Assembly (NCBI GenBank): GCA_018710785.1
Contig: DVJD01000001.1
Location: 1 to 36,519 of the forward strand
Source: Candidatus Fimimorpha excrementavium
GTDB taxonomy: Bacteria > Bacillota > Clostridia > Lachnospirales > Lachnospiraceae
DNA: 36,519 bases
Direction of reading: 5' to 3'
Part shown: positions 12,317-20,648 of the stretch, piece after piece
Position numbering within the stretch: position 1 is the stretch's first letter
Layout: each line of letters opens with the position of its first letter
Notes under the pieces: generated by a model
Told to the model about the DNA's origin: nothing
The model's input: only the letters and a program-made list of their open reading frames with translations
Databases searched by the model: none
Translations under genes and position numbers: made by a program

Positions 12317-12345
12317 CCCGTAGGATGAAAGTCCTGCGGGTTTTT
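12317..12345 (+). terminator. intrinsic terminator after tuf
   Basis: CCCGTAGGA (12317-12325) pairs with TCCTGCGGG (12332-12340), with one G-U pair, a 6-base loop and TTTTT directly after. This is a textbook rho-independent terminator that isolates the sugar hydrolase gene downstream. Confidence 0.92.
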
Positions 12346-12411
12346 CTGCTATTTGTATGATACCGGAAAGCGGCTGACGTGCTTGCACGAGCAGACAAAG
12401 GAGGTTTTGCG

Positions 12412-14166
12412 ATGATACTTGGAGGGCCGAAAAAGGACAGAACAGATATTTTTCGTATGATGGATCAAAGGATCGCAGAGAAAAGCAGAGAAGATAACCG
12501 AAAACGAGTTTTTTTGACGCCGGTCAGGGTCTTATGGCAGTCGGAAAACGGTGATCAGTCGTCGGTGGAAAACAGTGAGATTCTTTTGGAAAACAGAGAA
12601 CCGCAGATTTCACTGCAGGCTGTCAATCCGTGTATTATGCACAACAGGGGAAAGGAAGCCTCGATTCTTCTGGATTTCGGCTGTGAAATTCATGGCGGCG
12701 CCGTCCTCTATGTCTGGCAGGAAACGAAAGGGGAAGGCGTAAAGGTGCGCGTCCGCTTTGGAGAATCGGCCATGGAAGCCATGAGTGAGATCGGAAAGGA
12801 TCACACTGCCACCAATGATCATGCTCTCCGGGATTTCACAACTGTGGTTCACAGTATGAGTATGAATCCGGTGGGAGAGACGGGATTTCGATTTCTGCGT
12901 CTGGATCTTCTGGAACCGAATGCAAGCCTGGTGCTGAAAGCAGTCAAAGGCGTATTGGTGTATAAGGACATTCCATACAGGGGCAGCTTTCGTTCCAGCG
13001 ATGAATTGCTGAACCGCATCTGGGATACAGGCGCATACACGGTCCATTTGAATATGCAGAATTATATCTGGGACGGCATTAAAAGGGACCGGCTGATTTG
13101 GGCAGGTGATATGCATCCGGAGATTACGACCATCCAGTCCGTGTTTGGCTTTGATGACTGCGTACCGGCCAGCCTGGATTTGGTGAGGGAGGAAACACCC
13201 CTCCCGGGATGGATGAACGGATTTCCCTGCTATTCCATGTGGTGGATCTTATCGCAGCATGATTGGTTTATGTATACAGGCGATGTGGAGTATCTGAAAA
13301 AACAGAGGGAATATCTGATCGGATTGGAGCAGCAGCTTTCCGGGTGTATCGGAGAAGATGGAAAGGATGTGACTCCGGAAGTTCGGTTTGTGGACTGGCC
13401 CAGCTCAGAAGACAGGGATGTGGTGGATGCTGGGATTCAGGCCATTCACATTTTGGCAGCATCAAAGCTGAAAAAATTGTTTCACATCCTGGAAGAGCCT
13501 GAAATGGAAGCCTTGTGTGAAACGGATCTGGAACGTCTGAAACAGTGGAAGGGAGATTATAAGGGATCCAAGCAGGCAGCTGCCCTCATGGTTTTGGCGG
13601 GCATGCTGGACGCCGCGGATACCAACGCTGCCCTTTTAGGCCGGGGCGGCGCCGAGGGAATGTCCACATTTATGGGATATTATATTCTGTCGGCCCGGGC
13701 CATGGCTGGGGATATTCAGGGGTGTTTGGATTGTGTGAGGGAATATTGGGGCGGCATGCTTTCTCTGGGAGCCACCACCTTTTGGGAAGACTTTGATATT
13801 CGCTGGATGGAAAACGGGGCTCCGATTGATGAATTGACGGGCGATGACGGAAGAGTGGATGTCCATGGAGCCTATGGCAAATACTGTTATAAAGGATACC
13901 GCCATAGCCTGTGCCATGGATGGGCATCCGGTGTGACGCCCTGGCTGACGGAACATATTTTGGGAATTCGGGTGAAAGAACCCGGGTGCAGAAAACTGGA
14001 AATCGCCCCCCGCCTCGGGGATCTTCAATGGGTGGAAGGCACATTCCCGACACCCTATGGGGATGTTTTTGTCTCCCACAGAAAAAAGGAGAACGGAATG
14101 ACAGAGAGCGTCATCGAGTCGCCAAAAGAAGTCGATGTGGTACTGATCAAAGATGCAGAGGACTGA
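12412..14166 (+). CDS. GH78-like alpha-L-rhamnosidase family glycoside hydrolase
   Basis: This is a probable glycoside hydrolase of family GH78, 584 aa from the ATG at 12412, which has AAGGAGG (12398-12404) 7 bases upstream. A beta-sandwich region lies at about residues 50-190 (LDFGCEIHGGAVLYV, RFLRLDLLE). An (alpha/alpha)6 barrel follows to about 500, and then a small beta domain (RKLEIAPRLGDLQWVEG) as in other rhamnosidases. E459 in GATTFWE matches the usual GH78 base. At the acid motif it reads DGIKRDRLIWAGD (221-233), so D226 occupies what I align as the usual Glu. There is no signal peptide, so it acts inside the cell. No transporter, regulator or other sugar gene is next to it, and I see no clear promoter. 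Substrate is uncertain; the family call is firmer than the activity. Confidence 0.82.
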   Translation: MILGGPKKDRTDIFRMMDQRIAEKSREDNRKRVFLTPVRVLWQSENGDQSSVENSEILLENREPQISLQAVNPCIMHNRGKEASILLDFGCEIHGGAVLYVWQETKGEGVKVRVRFGESAMEAMSEIGKDHTATNDHALRDFTTVVHSMSMNPVGETGFRFLRLDLLEPNASLVLKAVKGVLVYKDIPYRGSFRSSDELLNRIWDTGAYTVHLNMQNYIWDGIKRDRLIWAGDMHPEITTIQSVFGFDDCVPASLDLVREETPLPGWMNGFPCYSMWWILSQHDWFMYTGDVEYLKKQREYLIGLEQQLSGCIGEDGKDVTPEVRFVDWPSSEDRDVVDAGIQAIHILAASKLKKLFHILEEPEMEALCETDLERLKQWKGDYKGSKQAAALMVLAGMLDAADTNAALLGRGGAEGMSTFMGYYILSARAMAGDIQGCLDCVREYWGGMLSLGATTFWEDFDIRWMENGAPIDELTGDDGRVDVHGAYGKYCYKGYRHSLCHGWASGVTPWLTEHILGIRVKEPGCRKLEIAPRLGDLQWVEGTFPTPYGDVFVSHRKKENGMTESVIESPKEVDVVLIKDAED

Positions 14167-14187
14167 AAGAGACAAAACCTGCCGATG

Positions 14188-14218
14188 GGGCATGCTGCCA
14201 GGAAGCATCCGATTTTTT
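14188..14218 (+). terminator. possible weak terminator after the GH78 gene
   Basis: ATGCT (14192-14196) pairs with AGCAT (14204-14208), extended by GG/CC past a bulged C, and a run of six T follows at 14213-14218. The stem is short, so this is tentative. Confidence 0.4.
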
Positions 14219-14239
14219 AAAATTGGCAGCAATTTATAC

Positions 14240-14268
14240 TGGATATGCGGAATGATCTGTGCTATAAT
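14240..14268 (+). promoter_or_regulatory. probable promoter of the YitT-family gene
   Basis: TGGATA (14240-14245, 4 of 6), a 17-base spacer and a perfect TATAAT at 14263-14268, about 40 bases before the ATG at 14308. Confidence 0.55.
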
Positions 14269-14307
14269 CGCATCGACTTTGAAGGACAGGGGGACAAAAG
14301 AGCGAAC

Positions 14308-15174
14308 ATGTTTCAAATGACGATGAAAAAGGCGGCTGTAATACGGGAATATTTGATTTTGACAGTGGCCACATTGCTTTTAGTAGTGGGAGTATATGTA
14401 TTTAAATTTCCGAACAATTTTTCTTTTGGAGGAGTCACCGGCATCGCGGTGGTTTTGTCAAAGATCACGGCACTCTCCGCCAGCTCGTATACATTCATTA
14501 TAAATATGGCACTTTTGGCGGTTGGATTTATTTTTCTTGGAACCAGTTTTGGAATTAAGACAGTATATGTCAGCGTTCTGACGTCAGTGGGACTGTCGGC
14601 CATGGAGAAACTTTTCCCCATGGCGGGACCTCTGACGAATCAGCCGGTTTTGGAACTGATCTTTGCCATTTTTCTTCCGGCGCTGAGCGCGGCCATTTTA
14701 TTTAATGTGGGAGCGTCGGGAGGAGGTACCGACATTGTGGCCATGATTTTGAAAAAGTATACGCCGGTCAATATCGGTACTGCTTTGTTTTTGGTGGATT
14801 TGGGCATCACGGTGGCGGCCTGCTTTGTGTTTGATGTTACGACGGGACTATTTTCCTTCACTGGCCTCATGGCAAAATCCCTCGTCATCGATAATGTGAT
14901 TGAGAGCATTAACCGCTGCAAATGCTTTAATGTGGTCTGCAATAATCCGGAGCCGATCTGCAACTTTATTCGTGACGAGCTGAACCGGAGCGCCACCATA
15001 TACCGGGCGGAGGGGGCGTTTACCCACGCTCCGCGGACGGTCATCCTGACGGTACTGAAAAGGGGACAGGCGGTACAGCTTAGAAATTATGTCAGACAGG
15101 TGGAGCCGACGGCGTTTATGATGATTACCAATTCCAGTGAGATTATCGGAAAGGGATTCCGCGGATTTAATTAG
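14308..15174 (+). CDS. YitT family membrane protein (DUF161/DUF2179)
   Basis: This is a membrane protein of the YitT family, 288 aa from the ATG at 14308. Members have five to six membrane segments followed by a cytosolic DUF2179 domain. The hydrophobic segments run over about residues 15-200 (starting YLILTVATLLLVVGVYVF). The glycine-rich ASGGGTDIVA block is present, and the C-terminal DUF2179 domain covers about 205-288 (TIYRAEGAFTH..., ending EIIGKGFRGFN). The frame extends to a GTG-type start at 14245, but that overlaps the -10 element, so 14308 is preferred; its ribosome site is weak. The molecular function of the family is not established. It ends 9 bases from the convergent methyltransferase gene. 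Confidence 0.9.
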   Translation: MFQMTMKKAAVIREYLILTVATLLLVVGVYVFKFPNNFSFGGVTGIAVVLSKITALSASSYTFIINMALLAVGFIFLGTSFGIKTVYVSVLTSVGLSAMEKLFPMAGPLTNQPVLELIFAIFLPALSAAILFNVGASGGGTDIVAMILKKYTPVNIGTALFLVDLGITVAACFVFDVTTGLFSFTGLMAKSLVIDNVIESINRCKCFNVVCNNPEPICNFIRDELNRSATIYRAEGAFTHAPRTVILTVLKRGQAVQLRNYVRQVEPTAFMMITNSSEIIGKGFRGFN

Positions 15175-15183
15175 GAAAGATTT

Positions 15184-16047
15184 TTATTCCGCCTGCCACC
15201 GTCCGGAAGAACCGCAGGGAAGGACGAGACCATTGCTGCTGACCGGGAGGCCCACTTCGTCCGCCCGGACATGGCCCCCATATCGGGACACAACCTCGGT
15301 ACCCAAAAGATAGGAGAGAACCGAAGGGGCAAATCCTGTGGTATAAGAATTGATCAGGAAGAACAGGGGCTGGTCAGACAGCAGCCGACTGCACAGCTGG
15401 ACAAGGGGATGGATGGCATCTTCAATTTTCCAGATTTCTCCCTTGGGACCCCGGCCATAAGAGGGGGGATCCATGATGATGCCATCGTAATGGTTCCCGC
15501 GGCGGATCTCTCTTTCCACAAATTTCTGGCAGTCATCCACGATCCAGCGGATGGGAGCTTCCTTTAAACCGGAAGCAGCTGCATTTTCTCTGGCCCATGT
15601 TACCATACCCTTGGAGGCGTCCACATGGGTGACGCTGGCACCGGCCTTGGCAGCTGCCAGGGTGGCTCCTCCGGTATAGGCAAACAGATTCAACACTTTG
15701 ATGGGGCGCCCTGCCTGGCGGATCAGCTTTCCAAACCATTCCCAGTTGGCCGCCTGTTCCGGAAAAAGACCGGTATGCTTGAAGCTGAACGGCTTTAAGT
15801 GGAAGGTAAGTTCTTTATAATGGATGTCCCACTGCTCAGGAAGGCGGAAGAATTCCCACTCACCGCCTCCTTTTTTGCTTCTGTGATAATGCGCATTGGG
15901 GGATTTCCAGGCCGGAAGTGTCTTGGGGGTGTTCCATATGACCTGGGGGTCGGGACGCACCAGAATATAATCTCCCCAGCGTTCCAGCTTTTCACCGCCG
16001 GATGTATCTATGACTTCATATTCGTTCCATTGGTCTGCTAACCACAT
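15184..16047 (-). CDS. class I SAM-dependent methyltransferase (RlmI/COG1092-like)
   Basis: This is a predicted S-adenosylmethionine-dependent methyltransferase, 287 aa, probably acting on RNA. The start is the ATG ending at 16047, with GGAGG (complement of 16054-16058) 6 bases upstream. The frame could be extended by 47 codons, but those run through the promoter. The SAM-binding motif FAYTGG is at residues 122-127, the acidic residue of motif II at D143, and DPPSYG at 193-198. The last is typical of base methyltransferases of the RlmI/RlmKL group. Those proteins carry an N-terminal PUA domain or other extension that this shorter protein lacks, so the exact rRNA target cannot be named. It is monocistronic on the minus strand, between the convergent YitT gene and the divergent SseB-like gene. 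Confidence 0.88.
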   Translation of the reverse strand: MWLADQWNEYEVIDTSGGEKLERWGDYILVRPDPQVIWNTPKTLPAWKSPNAHYHRSKKGGGEWEFFRLPEQWDIHYKELTFHLKPFSFKHTGLFPEQAANWEWFGKLIRQAGRPIKVLNLFAYTGGATLAAAKAGASVTHVDASKGMVTWARENAAASGLKEAPIRWIVDDCQKFVEREIRRGNHYDGIIMDPPSYGRGPKGEIWKIEDAIHPLVQLCSRLLSDQPLFFLINSYTTGFAPSVLSYLLGTEVVSRYGGHVRADEVGLPVSSNGLVLPCGSSGRWQAE

Positions 16048-16134
16048 AATGAACCTCCGTAATTGCATTTTCTGAGCCGGATAAAAAACAGAATTCTGCA
16101 GAATAGAGTTTCTCCCCGGCAGCTGACTATAGCA

Positions 16135-16163
16135 ATTATACTGGCAGGGGAGGGAAAAAGCAA
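16135..16163 (-). promoter_or_regulatory. promoter of the methyltransferase gene
   Basis: On the minus strand: TTGCTT (complement of 16158-16163), a 17-base spacer and a perfect TATAAT (complement of 16135-16140), about 90 bases before the start codon. Confidence 0.65.
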
Positions 16164-16181
16164 TAGAAAAGACGGAAACGG

Positions 16182-16210
16182 ATGACAAAATCCGATGAAT
16201 ATGGTATGCT
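16182..16210 (+). promoter_or_regulatory. promoter of the SseB-like operon
   Basis: ATGACA at 16182-16187 (5 of 6), a 17-base spacer and TATGCT at 16205-16210, with a TGG extension before the -10. It probably serves the SseB-like, permease, desulfurase and thiI genes. Confidence 0.6.
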
Positions 16211-16348
16211 AATAACGTTGGAAATTAGCGCTGCCGGAAACAAAGTATGACAAAAATCCACGGAGAGAGCCATTGCAGTGCGCGGCTGTCCCGGCATGCA
16301 AAATTGCAGGCAGCGATGAGTAAGGTTTAGATAGAGAGGCAAAGGGTT

Positions 16349-17152
16349 ATGGCAATTGACAAACGTTTGGTGATCAGGAATTTATTGGAGACAAAAGAAA
16401 TTTATACAGCTTTTGCGAGGGCGACGAATCTTCCCTATGTCGTATGTGATCCGGAGACATTCAACGATCAGATATATGTTTTTACAAAGGAAGAAGATGT
16501 CAAGAGTTATGTGAAGCAGCAGGCAGAGCAGGGAATCGGGCTGATGGGAGTGCGCACATTCAAGCAGCAGTATTTGAATTTTTTCAGTACGCTGGTTTCC
16601 CTTGGAGTCAACGCGATTGTATTGTGTGATGAAGGAGAGATGGAACTGGATCTGAATGAGATCGTGAAACAGCCGGATTACAGTCAGATTCCCAAGGAAC
16701 AGAGACCGCTCATGAATCCGCAGCTTCAGCTGACTGCGATTTATTTCCTGCAGGAGCTTCGAAGACCGGGAAAGATCGAAGAAAAAAACAACATCCGAGA
16801 GCTGGATGAAGAACTATCGGCAAATTTGGCCAGAGCGGAATTCCTGTGTCCGGTGGAATTTGAACCTCTGGAGGAAGGGCAGGATGAGTCAAAGAGAAAA
16901 TTCCGCTTCATGCTTCTTAAAAACAAAGAGGGAGCCACCTATCAGCCCCTTTGTACGGATGCGCTGGAATTTAAGAAATTCGGCAAGGGAAATGCCAATA
17001 TCCGGCCGCTGAAAATCCCGTTTGCGAAGCTGGAGAAGACCCTGATGAAGGAAGCAAAAGGTTATGTGCTGAATCCCCAGGGATTCAATCTTCCCCTCAT
17101 GAGGGAGCAGCTTCCTTTGATTCGCAGACGTTTTGGCATTGAGGAAGCATAA
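16349..17152 (+). CDS. SseB family protein
   Basis: This soluble protein of 267 aa resembles the SseB family (SseB domain over about residues 15-115, SseB C-terminal domain over about 130-265). The name comes from a Salmonella secretion protein, but the family is widespread in bacteria without type III secretion and its role there is unknown. No signal peptide, membrane segment or nucleotide-binding motif is seen. The start ATG at 16349 follows GAGAGGC. It is separated by only 2 bases from the permease gene downstream, so the two are translated from one transcript. The family assignment comes from overall sequence character and is of moderate certainty. Confidence 0.7.
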   Translation: MAIDKRLVIRNLLETKEIYTAFARATNLPYVVCDPETFNDQIYVFTKEEDVKSYVKQQAEQGIGLMGVRTFKQQYLNFFSTLVSLGVNAIVLCDEGEMELDLNEIVKQPDYSQIPKEQRPLMNPQLQLTAIYFLQELRRPGKIEEKNNIRELDEELSANLARAEFLCPVEFEPLEEGQDESKRKFRFMLLKNKEGATYQPLCTDALEFKKFGKGNANIRPLKIPFAKLEKTLMKEAKGYVLNPQGFNLPLMREQLPLIRRRFGIEEA

Positions 17153-17154
17153 AA

Positions 17155-18099
17155 ATGGACAACCTGATTTTTAGTCTGAACGCCACGGTTCCCGTGTTTC
17201 TCATGATGCTGCTGGGCATGGTTTTCCGGAAGATCGGTTTGATGGACCGGGAATTTGCCGCCAAGCTGAATCGGTTCGTATTTCAGATTGCGCTGCCCGT
17301 CGTGCTGTTTCAGGATCTGGCGGGAGAAGATTTCTCCCAGGCATGGGATTTTTCCTTTGTGGCATTTTGCTTTTTGGCGACACTGATCAGCATTCTGGTG
17401 ATTGCGGCAGTGTCCCGTCTGTTTGTAAAGAGAGAGATTCTGGGAGAGTTTGTACAGGCTTCTTACCGCAGCAGCGCAGCGCTTCTGGGAATCGCGTTCA
17501 TACAAAATATTTATGGTGATGCGGGGATGGCACCGCTGATGATCATAGGCACTGTCCCCCTTTACAACATCATGGCTGTTTTGATTCTGTCGGTGATGAA
17601 TCCGGTGAGCCATAAGATGGACCGTGCGGCCCTGAAAAAGGCCGGTATCGGTATTCTCACAAATCCGATTCTATGGGGGATCGCCATCGGGCTTCTGTGG
17701 TCTGTATGCCGGATTCCGCAGCCGGAGATCTTAAAAAAGACGGTGGATTCCGTGGCGGCCCTGGCCACTCCCCTGGGCCTGATGGCCATGGGAGCCGGTT
17801 TTGAGGGCAGAAAAGCGCTGACCATGGTGAAGCCGACGATGGCAGCCAGCCTGATCAAGCTGGTGGTTTTGGCGGGGATTTTTCTGCCAGTGGCTATTTG
17901 GCTTGGATTTGAGAAGGAACAGCTGGTGGCAGTTTTGATTATGCTCGGTTCCGCCACCACGGTGAGCAGTTATGTGATGGCAAAAAATATGGGACATGAA
18001 GGTGTATTGACATCCAGTGTTGTTATGGTGACGACGTGTCTGAGCGCGTTTACCCTCACAGGCTGGCTGTTTTTGCTGCGCACATTTGGGGTAGTTTGA
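17155..18099 (+). CDS. AEC family (auxin efflux carrier-like) permease
   Basis: This is a membrane permease of 314 aa with about ten hydrophobic segments, beginning NATVPVFLMMLLGMVFRKIG, the normal opening of AEC family carriers. Other landmarks are FQIALPVVLFQDLA in the second segment, the PLYNIMAVLIL segment, ATPLGLMAMGAGF, and the late GSATTVSSYVMAKNMG block. AEC carriers move organic acids and similar small anions. In Firmicutes malate and other carboxylates are common substrates, but nothing here identifies the substrate. The ATG at 17155 is 2 bases after the SseB-like stop, using GAGGAA inside the end of that gene. The cysteine desulfurase begins 23 bases downstream. Confidence 0.9.
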   Translation: MDNLIFSLNATVPVFLMMLLGMVFRKIGLMDREFAAKLNRFVFQIALPVVLFQDLAGEDFSQAWDFSFVAFCFLATLISILVIAAVSRLFVKREILGEFVQASYRSSAALLGIAFIQNIYGDAGMAPLMIIGTVPLYNIMAVLILSVMNPVSHKMDRAALKKAGIGILTNPILWGIAIGLLWSVCRIPQPEILKKTVDSVAALATPLGLMAMGAGFEGRKALTMVKPTMAASLIKLVVLAGIFLPVAIWLGFEKEQLVAVLIMLGSATTVSSYVMAKNMGHEGVLTSSVVMVTTCLSAFTLTGWLFLLRTFGVV

Positions 18100-18122
18100 T
18101 CATAGAAAAGGAAATGAAAGAA

Positions 18123-19277
18123 ATGGAAGTATATTTGGATAATTCCGCCACGACGCGGGTACTCCCCTGCGTGAAAGATTTGATGGTGGAAACGATGGAA
18201 GTGGACTATGGGAATCCGTCTTCCCTTCACACAAAAGGTGTGGAGGCCGAACGCTATGTGAAACAGGCAAAGGAGCGAATTGCCCGGACGCTTAAGGTGC
18301 AGGAGAAAGAGATTTATTTTACTTCCGGAGGAACGGAGTCCAATAATCTGGCGCTGATCGGATGCGCCATGGCAAACAAACGGGCGGGAATGCATCTGAT
18401 CACCAGCTGTGTGGAGCATGCCAGTGTATTAAATCCCATGCATTATCTGGAAGAGCAGGGATTTTCCGTGACGTATCTGCCGGTGGATGAAACCGGCAGG
18501 GTAAAGCTTTCCGCGCTGGAAGAAGCCATTCGGGAAGATACGATTCTCGTCTCTGTGATGTATGTCAATAATGAAATCGGAGCGGTGGAGCCCATTGATG
18601 AGATCGCGGCAGTGATCAAGAAGAAAAAGCCGGATATTCTGTTTCATGTGGATGCCATTCAGGCATACGGAAAGATGACCATCCGTCCGAAACGCCAGGG
18701 GATCGATCTTTTGTCTGTCAGCGGCCATAAAATACATGGACCCAAGGGCGTGGGATTTTTGTATGTCGGAGAAAAGGTGAAGATCCATCCGATCCTGTTC
18801 GGCGGCGGCCAGCAGAAAGGGATGCGGTCGGGAACGGAGAATGTGCCGGGGATCGCGGGACTTGGACTGGCAGCCCAGGAAATGTACCGGGACCACGAAG
18901 AAAAGATCCGCGCGCTGTATGAGCTGAAAGAGGCCTTTGTGGAAGGCATCCGCGGTCTGGAAGGAACGACGGTGAACGGCTTGACGGGCAGGGAGTCCGC
19001 GCCCCATGTGGTCAGCGTAAGCTTTGAAGGGGTCCGCAGCGAAGTTCTCCTGCATGCACTGGAGGATAAGGGAATCTATGTTTCATCGGGATCCGCATGT
19101 TCGTCCAATCATCCTTCGGTAAGTTCCACGCTGAAGAGCATCGGGGTGAAAAAAGAATTGCTGGATTCCACCATTCGATTCAGCATTGGAATGGAAACCA
19201 CCATGGAAGAAATCACATATACCATTGATACACTGCGCACACTTTTGCCGATGCTGCGCCGTTATCGAAGGACCTGA
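18123..19277 (+). CDS. cysteine desulfurase (NifS/IscS family, ThiI partner)
   Basis: This PLP enzyme takes sulfur from cysteine to form a protein persulfide, releasing alanine. It is 384 aa from the ATG at 18123 (MEVYLDNSATT). An ATG at 18114 is possible but lies too close to the AAAGG ribosome site. H99 stacks on PLP, D177 sits under the pyridine ring, and K203 in SGHK forms the Schiff base. The catalytic C326 is in the GSACSS loop. The position directly before thiI matches the B. subtilis NifZ-ThiI pair, where the desulfurase supplies sulfur for 4-thiouridine in tRNA. No iscU or sufU scaffold gene is nearby, so a dedicated tRNA-thiolation role is likely, though general Fe-S supply cannot be excluded. 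Confidence 0.95.
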   Translation: MEVYLDNSATTRVLPCVKDLMVETMEVDYGNPSSLHTKGVEAERYVKQAKERIARTLKVQEKEIYFTSGGTESNNLALIGCAMANKRAGMHLITSCVEHASVLNPMHYLEEQGFSVTYLPVDETGRVKLSALEEAIREDTILVSVMYVNNEIGAVEPIDEIAAVIKKKKPDILFHVDAIQAYGKMTIRPKRQGIDLLSVSGHKIHGPKGVGFLYVGEKVKIHPILFGGGQQKGMRSGTENVPGIAGLGLAAQEMYRDHEEKIRALYELKEAFVEGIRGLEGTTVNGLTGRESAPHVVSVSFEGVRSEVLLHALEDKGIYVSSGSACSSNHPSVSSTLKSIGVKKELLDSTIRFSIGMETTMEEITYTIDTLRTLLPMLRRYRRT

Positions 19278-19366
19278 CCTGAGAGGTACGCGCGGAAAAA
19301 AGGCAACCGAACAGCCTTATGGCTGAACGTTTGCGTAAAATGAGAGGAAAGAATGGAGACTATGTT

Positions 19367-20554
19367 ATGAAGTTTCAGTCATTTTTGATTAAATATGCCG
19401 AGATCGGCATCAAAGGAAAGAACCGCTATTTATTTGAAGATGCCCTGGTCAAGCAGATCCGCAGGGCAGTCAGACAGGTGGAGGGGACGTTTGAAGTATC
19501 CAAAGCCATGGGACGTATCTATGTCAATGCCACTTCAGAGTATGATTATGATGAGCTGATTGAAGCGCTTCAGTGTGTATTCGGCATCGTTCATATCTGT
19601 CCGGTGGTGCAGATCCCGGATGAAGGGTTTGACGACCTGGCAGAAAAGATTGTGGCGTATATGGATGAGATGTATCCGGACAAACATCTGACCTTTAAGG
19701 TGGAATGCCGCAGGAGCCGGAAAAATTATCCATTGAATTCCCAGGAAATGAATCGGGAACTGGGAGGAAGGATTTTGGACGCATTTGCGGATATGCGCGT
19801 CGATGTCCATCATCCCCAGGTGATGCTGAAAGTGGAAGTCAGAGAGCAGTTCATCAACGTCTATTCGCTGGAGATTCCGGGCCCCGGCGGAATGCCCATC
19901 GGGACAAACGGAAAGGCCATGCTTCTGCTGTCCGGAGGAATCGACAGTCCGGTGGCGGGTTATATGATCGCAAAACGGGGCGTCTTTTTGGATGCCACTT
20001 ATTTCCATGCACCGCCGTATACCAGTGAGCGGGCAAAACAGAAGGTGGTGGATCTGGCCAAACTGGTGGCCAGGTATTCCGGGCCCATTCGCCTGCATAT
20101 CGTAAACTTTACGGATATTCAGCTGTATATCTATGATAAGTGTCCCCACGATGAGCTGACGATCATCATGCGCCGCTACATGATGCGCATCGCAGAAGCC
20201 ATCGCCAAGGAGACAGGGGCGCTGGGGCTGGTGACAGGAGAAAGCATCGGACAGGTGGCCTCCCAGACCATGCAGAGCCTGGCTGCCACCAATGAAGTAT
20301 GCACCATGCCGGTATTTCGTCCGGTCATCGGGTTTGATAAACAGGAGATTGTGGAATTGGCGGAAAAGATCGGAACCTTTGAGACATCCATCCAGCCGTT
20401 CGAGGACTGCTGTACGATTTTTGTGGCAAAGCATCCTGTGACAAAGCCCAATGTGAATGTGATCCGGGCATCGGAGAAAAAACTGGAAGAAAAAATTGAT
20501 GAGATGGTAAAAACAGCCATTGAAACAGCAGAAGTGGTACTTTGTGAGGCGTAG
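19367..20554 (+). CDS. thiI: tRNA 4-thiouridine synthase ThiI
   Basis: ThiI adenylates U8 of tRNA and replaces its oxygen with sulfur to give s4U8, a near-UV sensor base; in some bacteria it also feeds thiazole synthesis. The protein is 395 aa from the ATG at 19367, which GGAG at 19355 precedes. An N-terminal ferredoxin-like region (1-60) and a THUMP domain (about 60-165) bind tRNA. The PP-loop LLLSGGIDSP is at 186-195 in the ATP pyrophosphatase domain. It lacks the C-terminal rhodanese domain of E. coli ThiI, as in most Firmicutes, so sulfur must come by another route, most simply from the desulfurase encoded 89 bases upstream. A strong hairpin follows the gene. Confidence 0.96.
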   Translation: MKFQSFLIKYAEIGIKGKNRYLFEDALVKQIRRAVRQVEGTFEVSKAMGRIYVNATSEYDYDELIEALQCVFGIVHICPVVQIPDEGFDDLAEKIVAYMDEMYPDKHLTFKVECRRSRKNYPLNSQEMNRELGGRILDAFADMRVDVHHPQVMLKVEVREQFINVYSLEIPGPGGMPIGTNGKAMLLLSGGIDSPVAGYMIAKRGVFLDATYFHAPPYTSERAKQKVVDLAKLVARYSGPIRLHIVNFTDIQLYIYDKCPHDELTIIMRRYMMRIAEAIAKETGALGLVTGESIGQVASQTMQSLAATNEVCTMPVFRPVIGFDKQEIVELAEKIGTFETSIQPFEDCCTIFVAKHPVTKPNVNVIRASEKKLEEKIDEMVKTAIETAEVVLCEA

Positions 20555-20577
20555 CGTCATTGGATGCGCCAGGATGG

Positions 20578-20626
20578 AAATAGGGTGCTGCAAAACGCGT
20601 GTCCGTGTCTTGCAGCACCCTATTTT
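20578..20626. terminator. bidirectional terminator between thiI and the HPr-like gene
   Basis: AAATAGGGTGCTGCAA (20578-20593) and TTGCAGCACCCTATTT (20610-20625) are perfect 16-base inverted repeats around a 16-base loop, with T-runs available on both strands. It ends both convergent transcripts. Confidence 0.88.
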
Positions 20627-20648
20627 GAAGAACCATCATCAGACAGAA

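Larger units (their letters stand above)
16048..16348. other. divergent intergenic region, methyltransferase / SseB-like gene
   Basis: This 301-base stretch has no gene. It holds back-to-back promoters for the two divergent genes and a leader of about 130 bases before the SseB-like gene. The leader contains a short palindrome TGCAA-AA-TTGCA (16297-16308). No riboswitch is recognised. Confidence 0.65.

Noticed and set aside
14193-14231. Inverted repeat TGCTGCCA / TGGCAGCA after the GH78 gene
   Set aside because: The 23-base loop contains the T-run, so it does not form a terminator; the smaller hairpin inside fits better.
16048-16188. N-terminal extension of the minus-strand methyltransferase
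   Set aside because: The extra 47 residues pass through the ribosome site and the TATAAT promoter and do not resemble a PUA domain.
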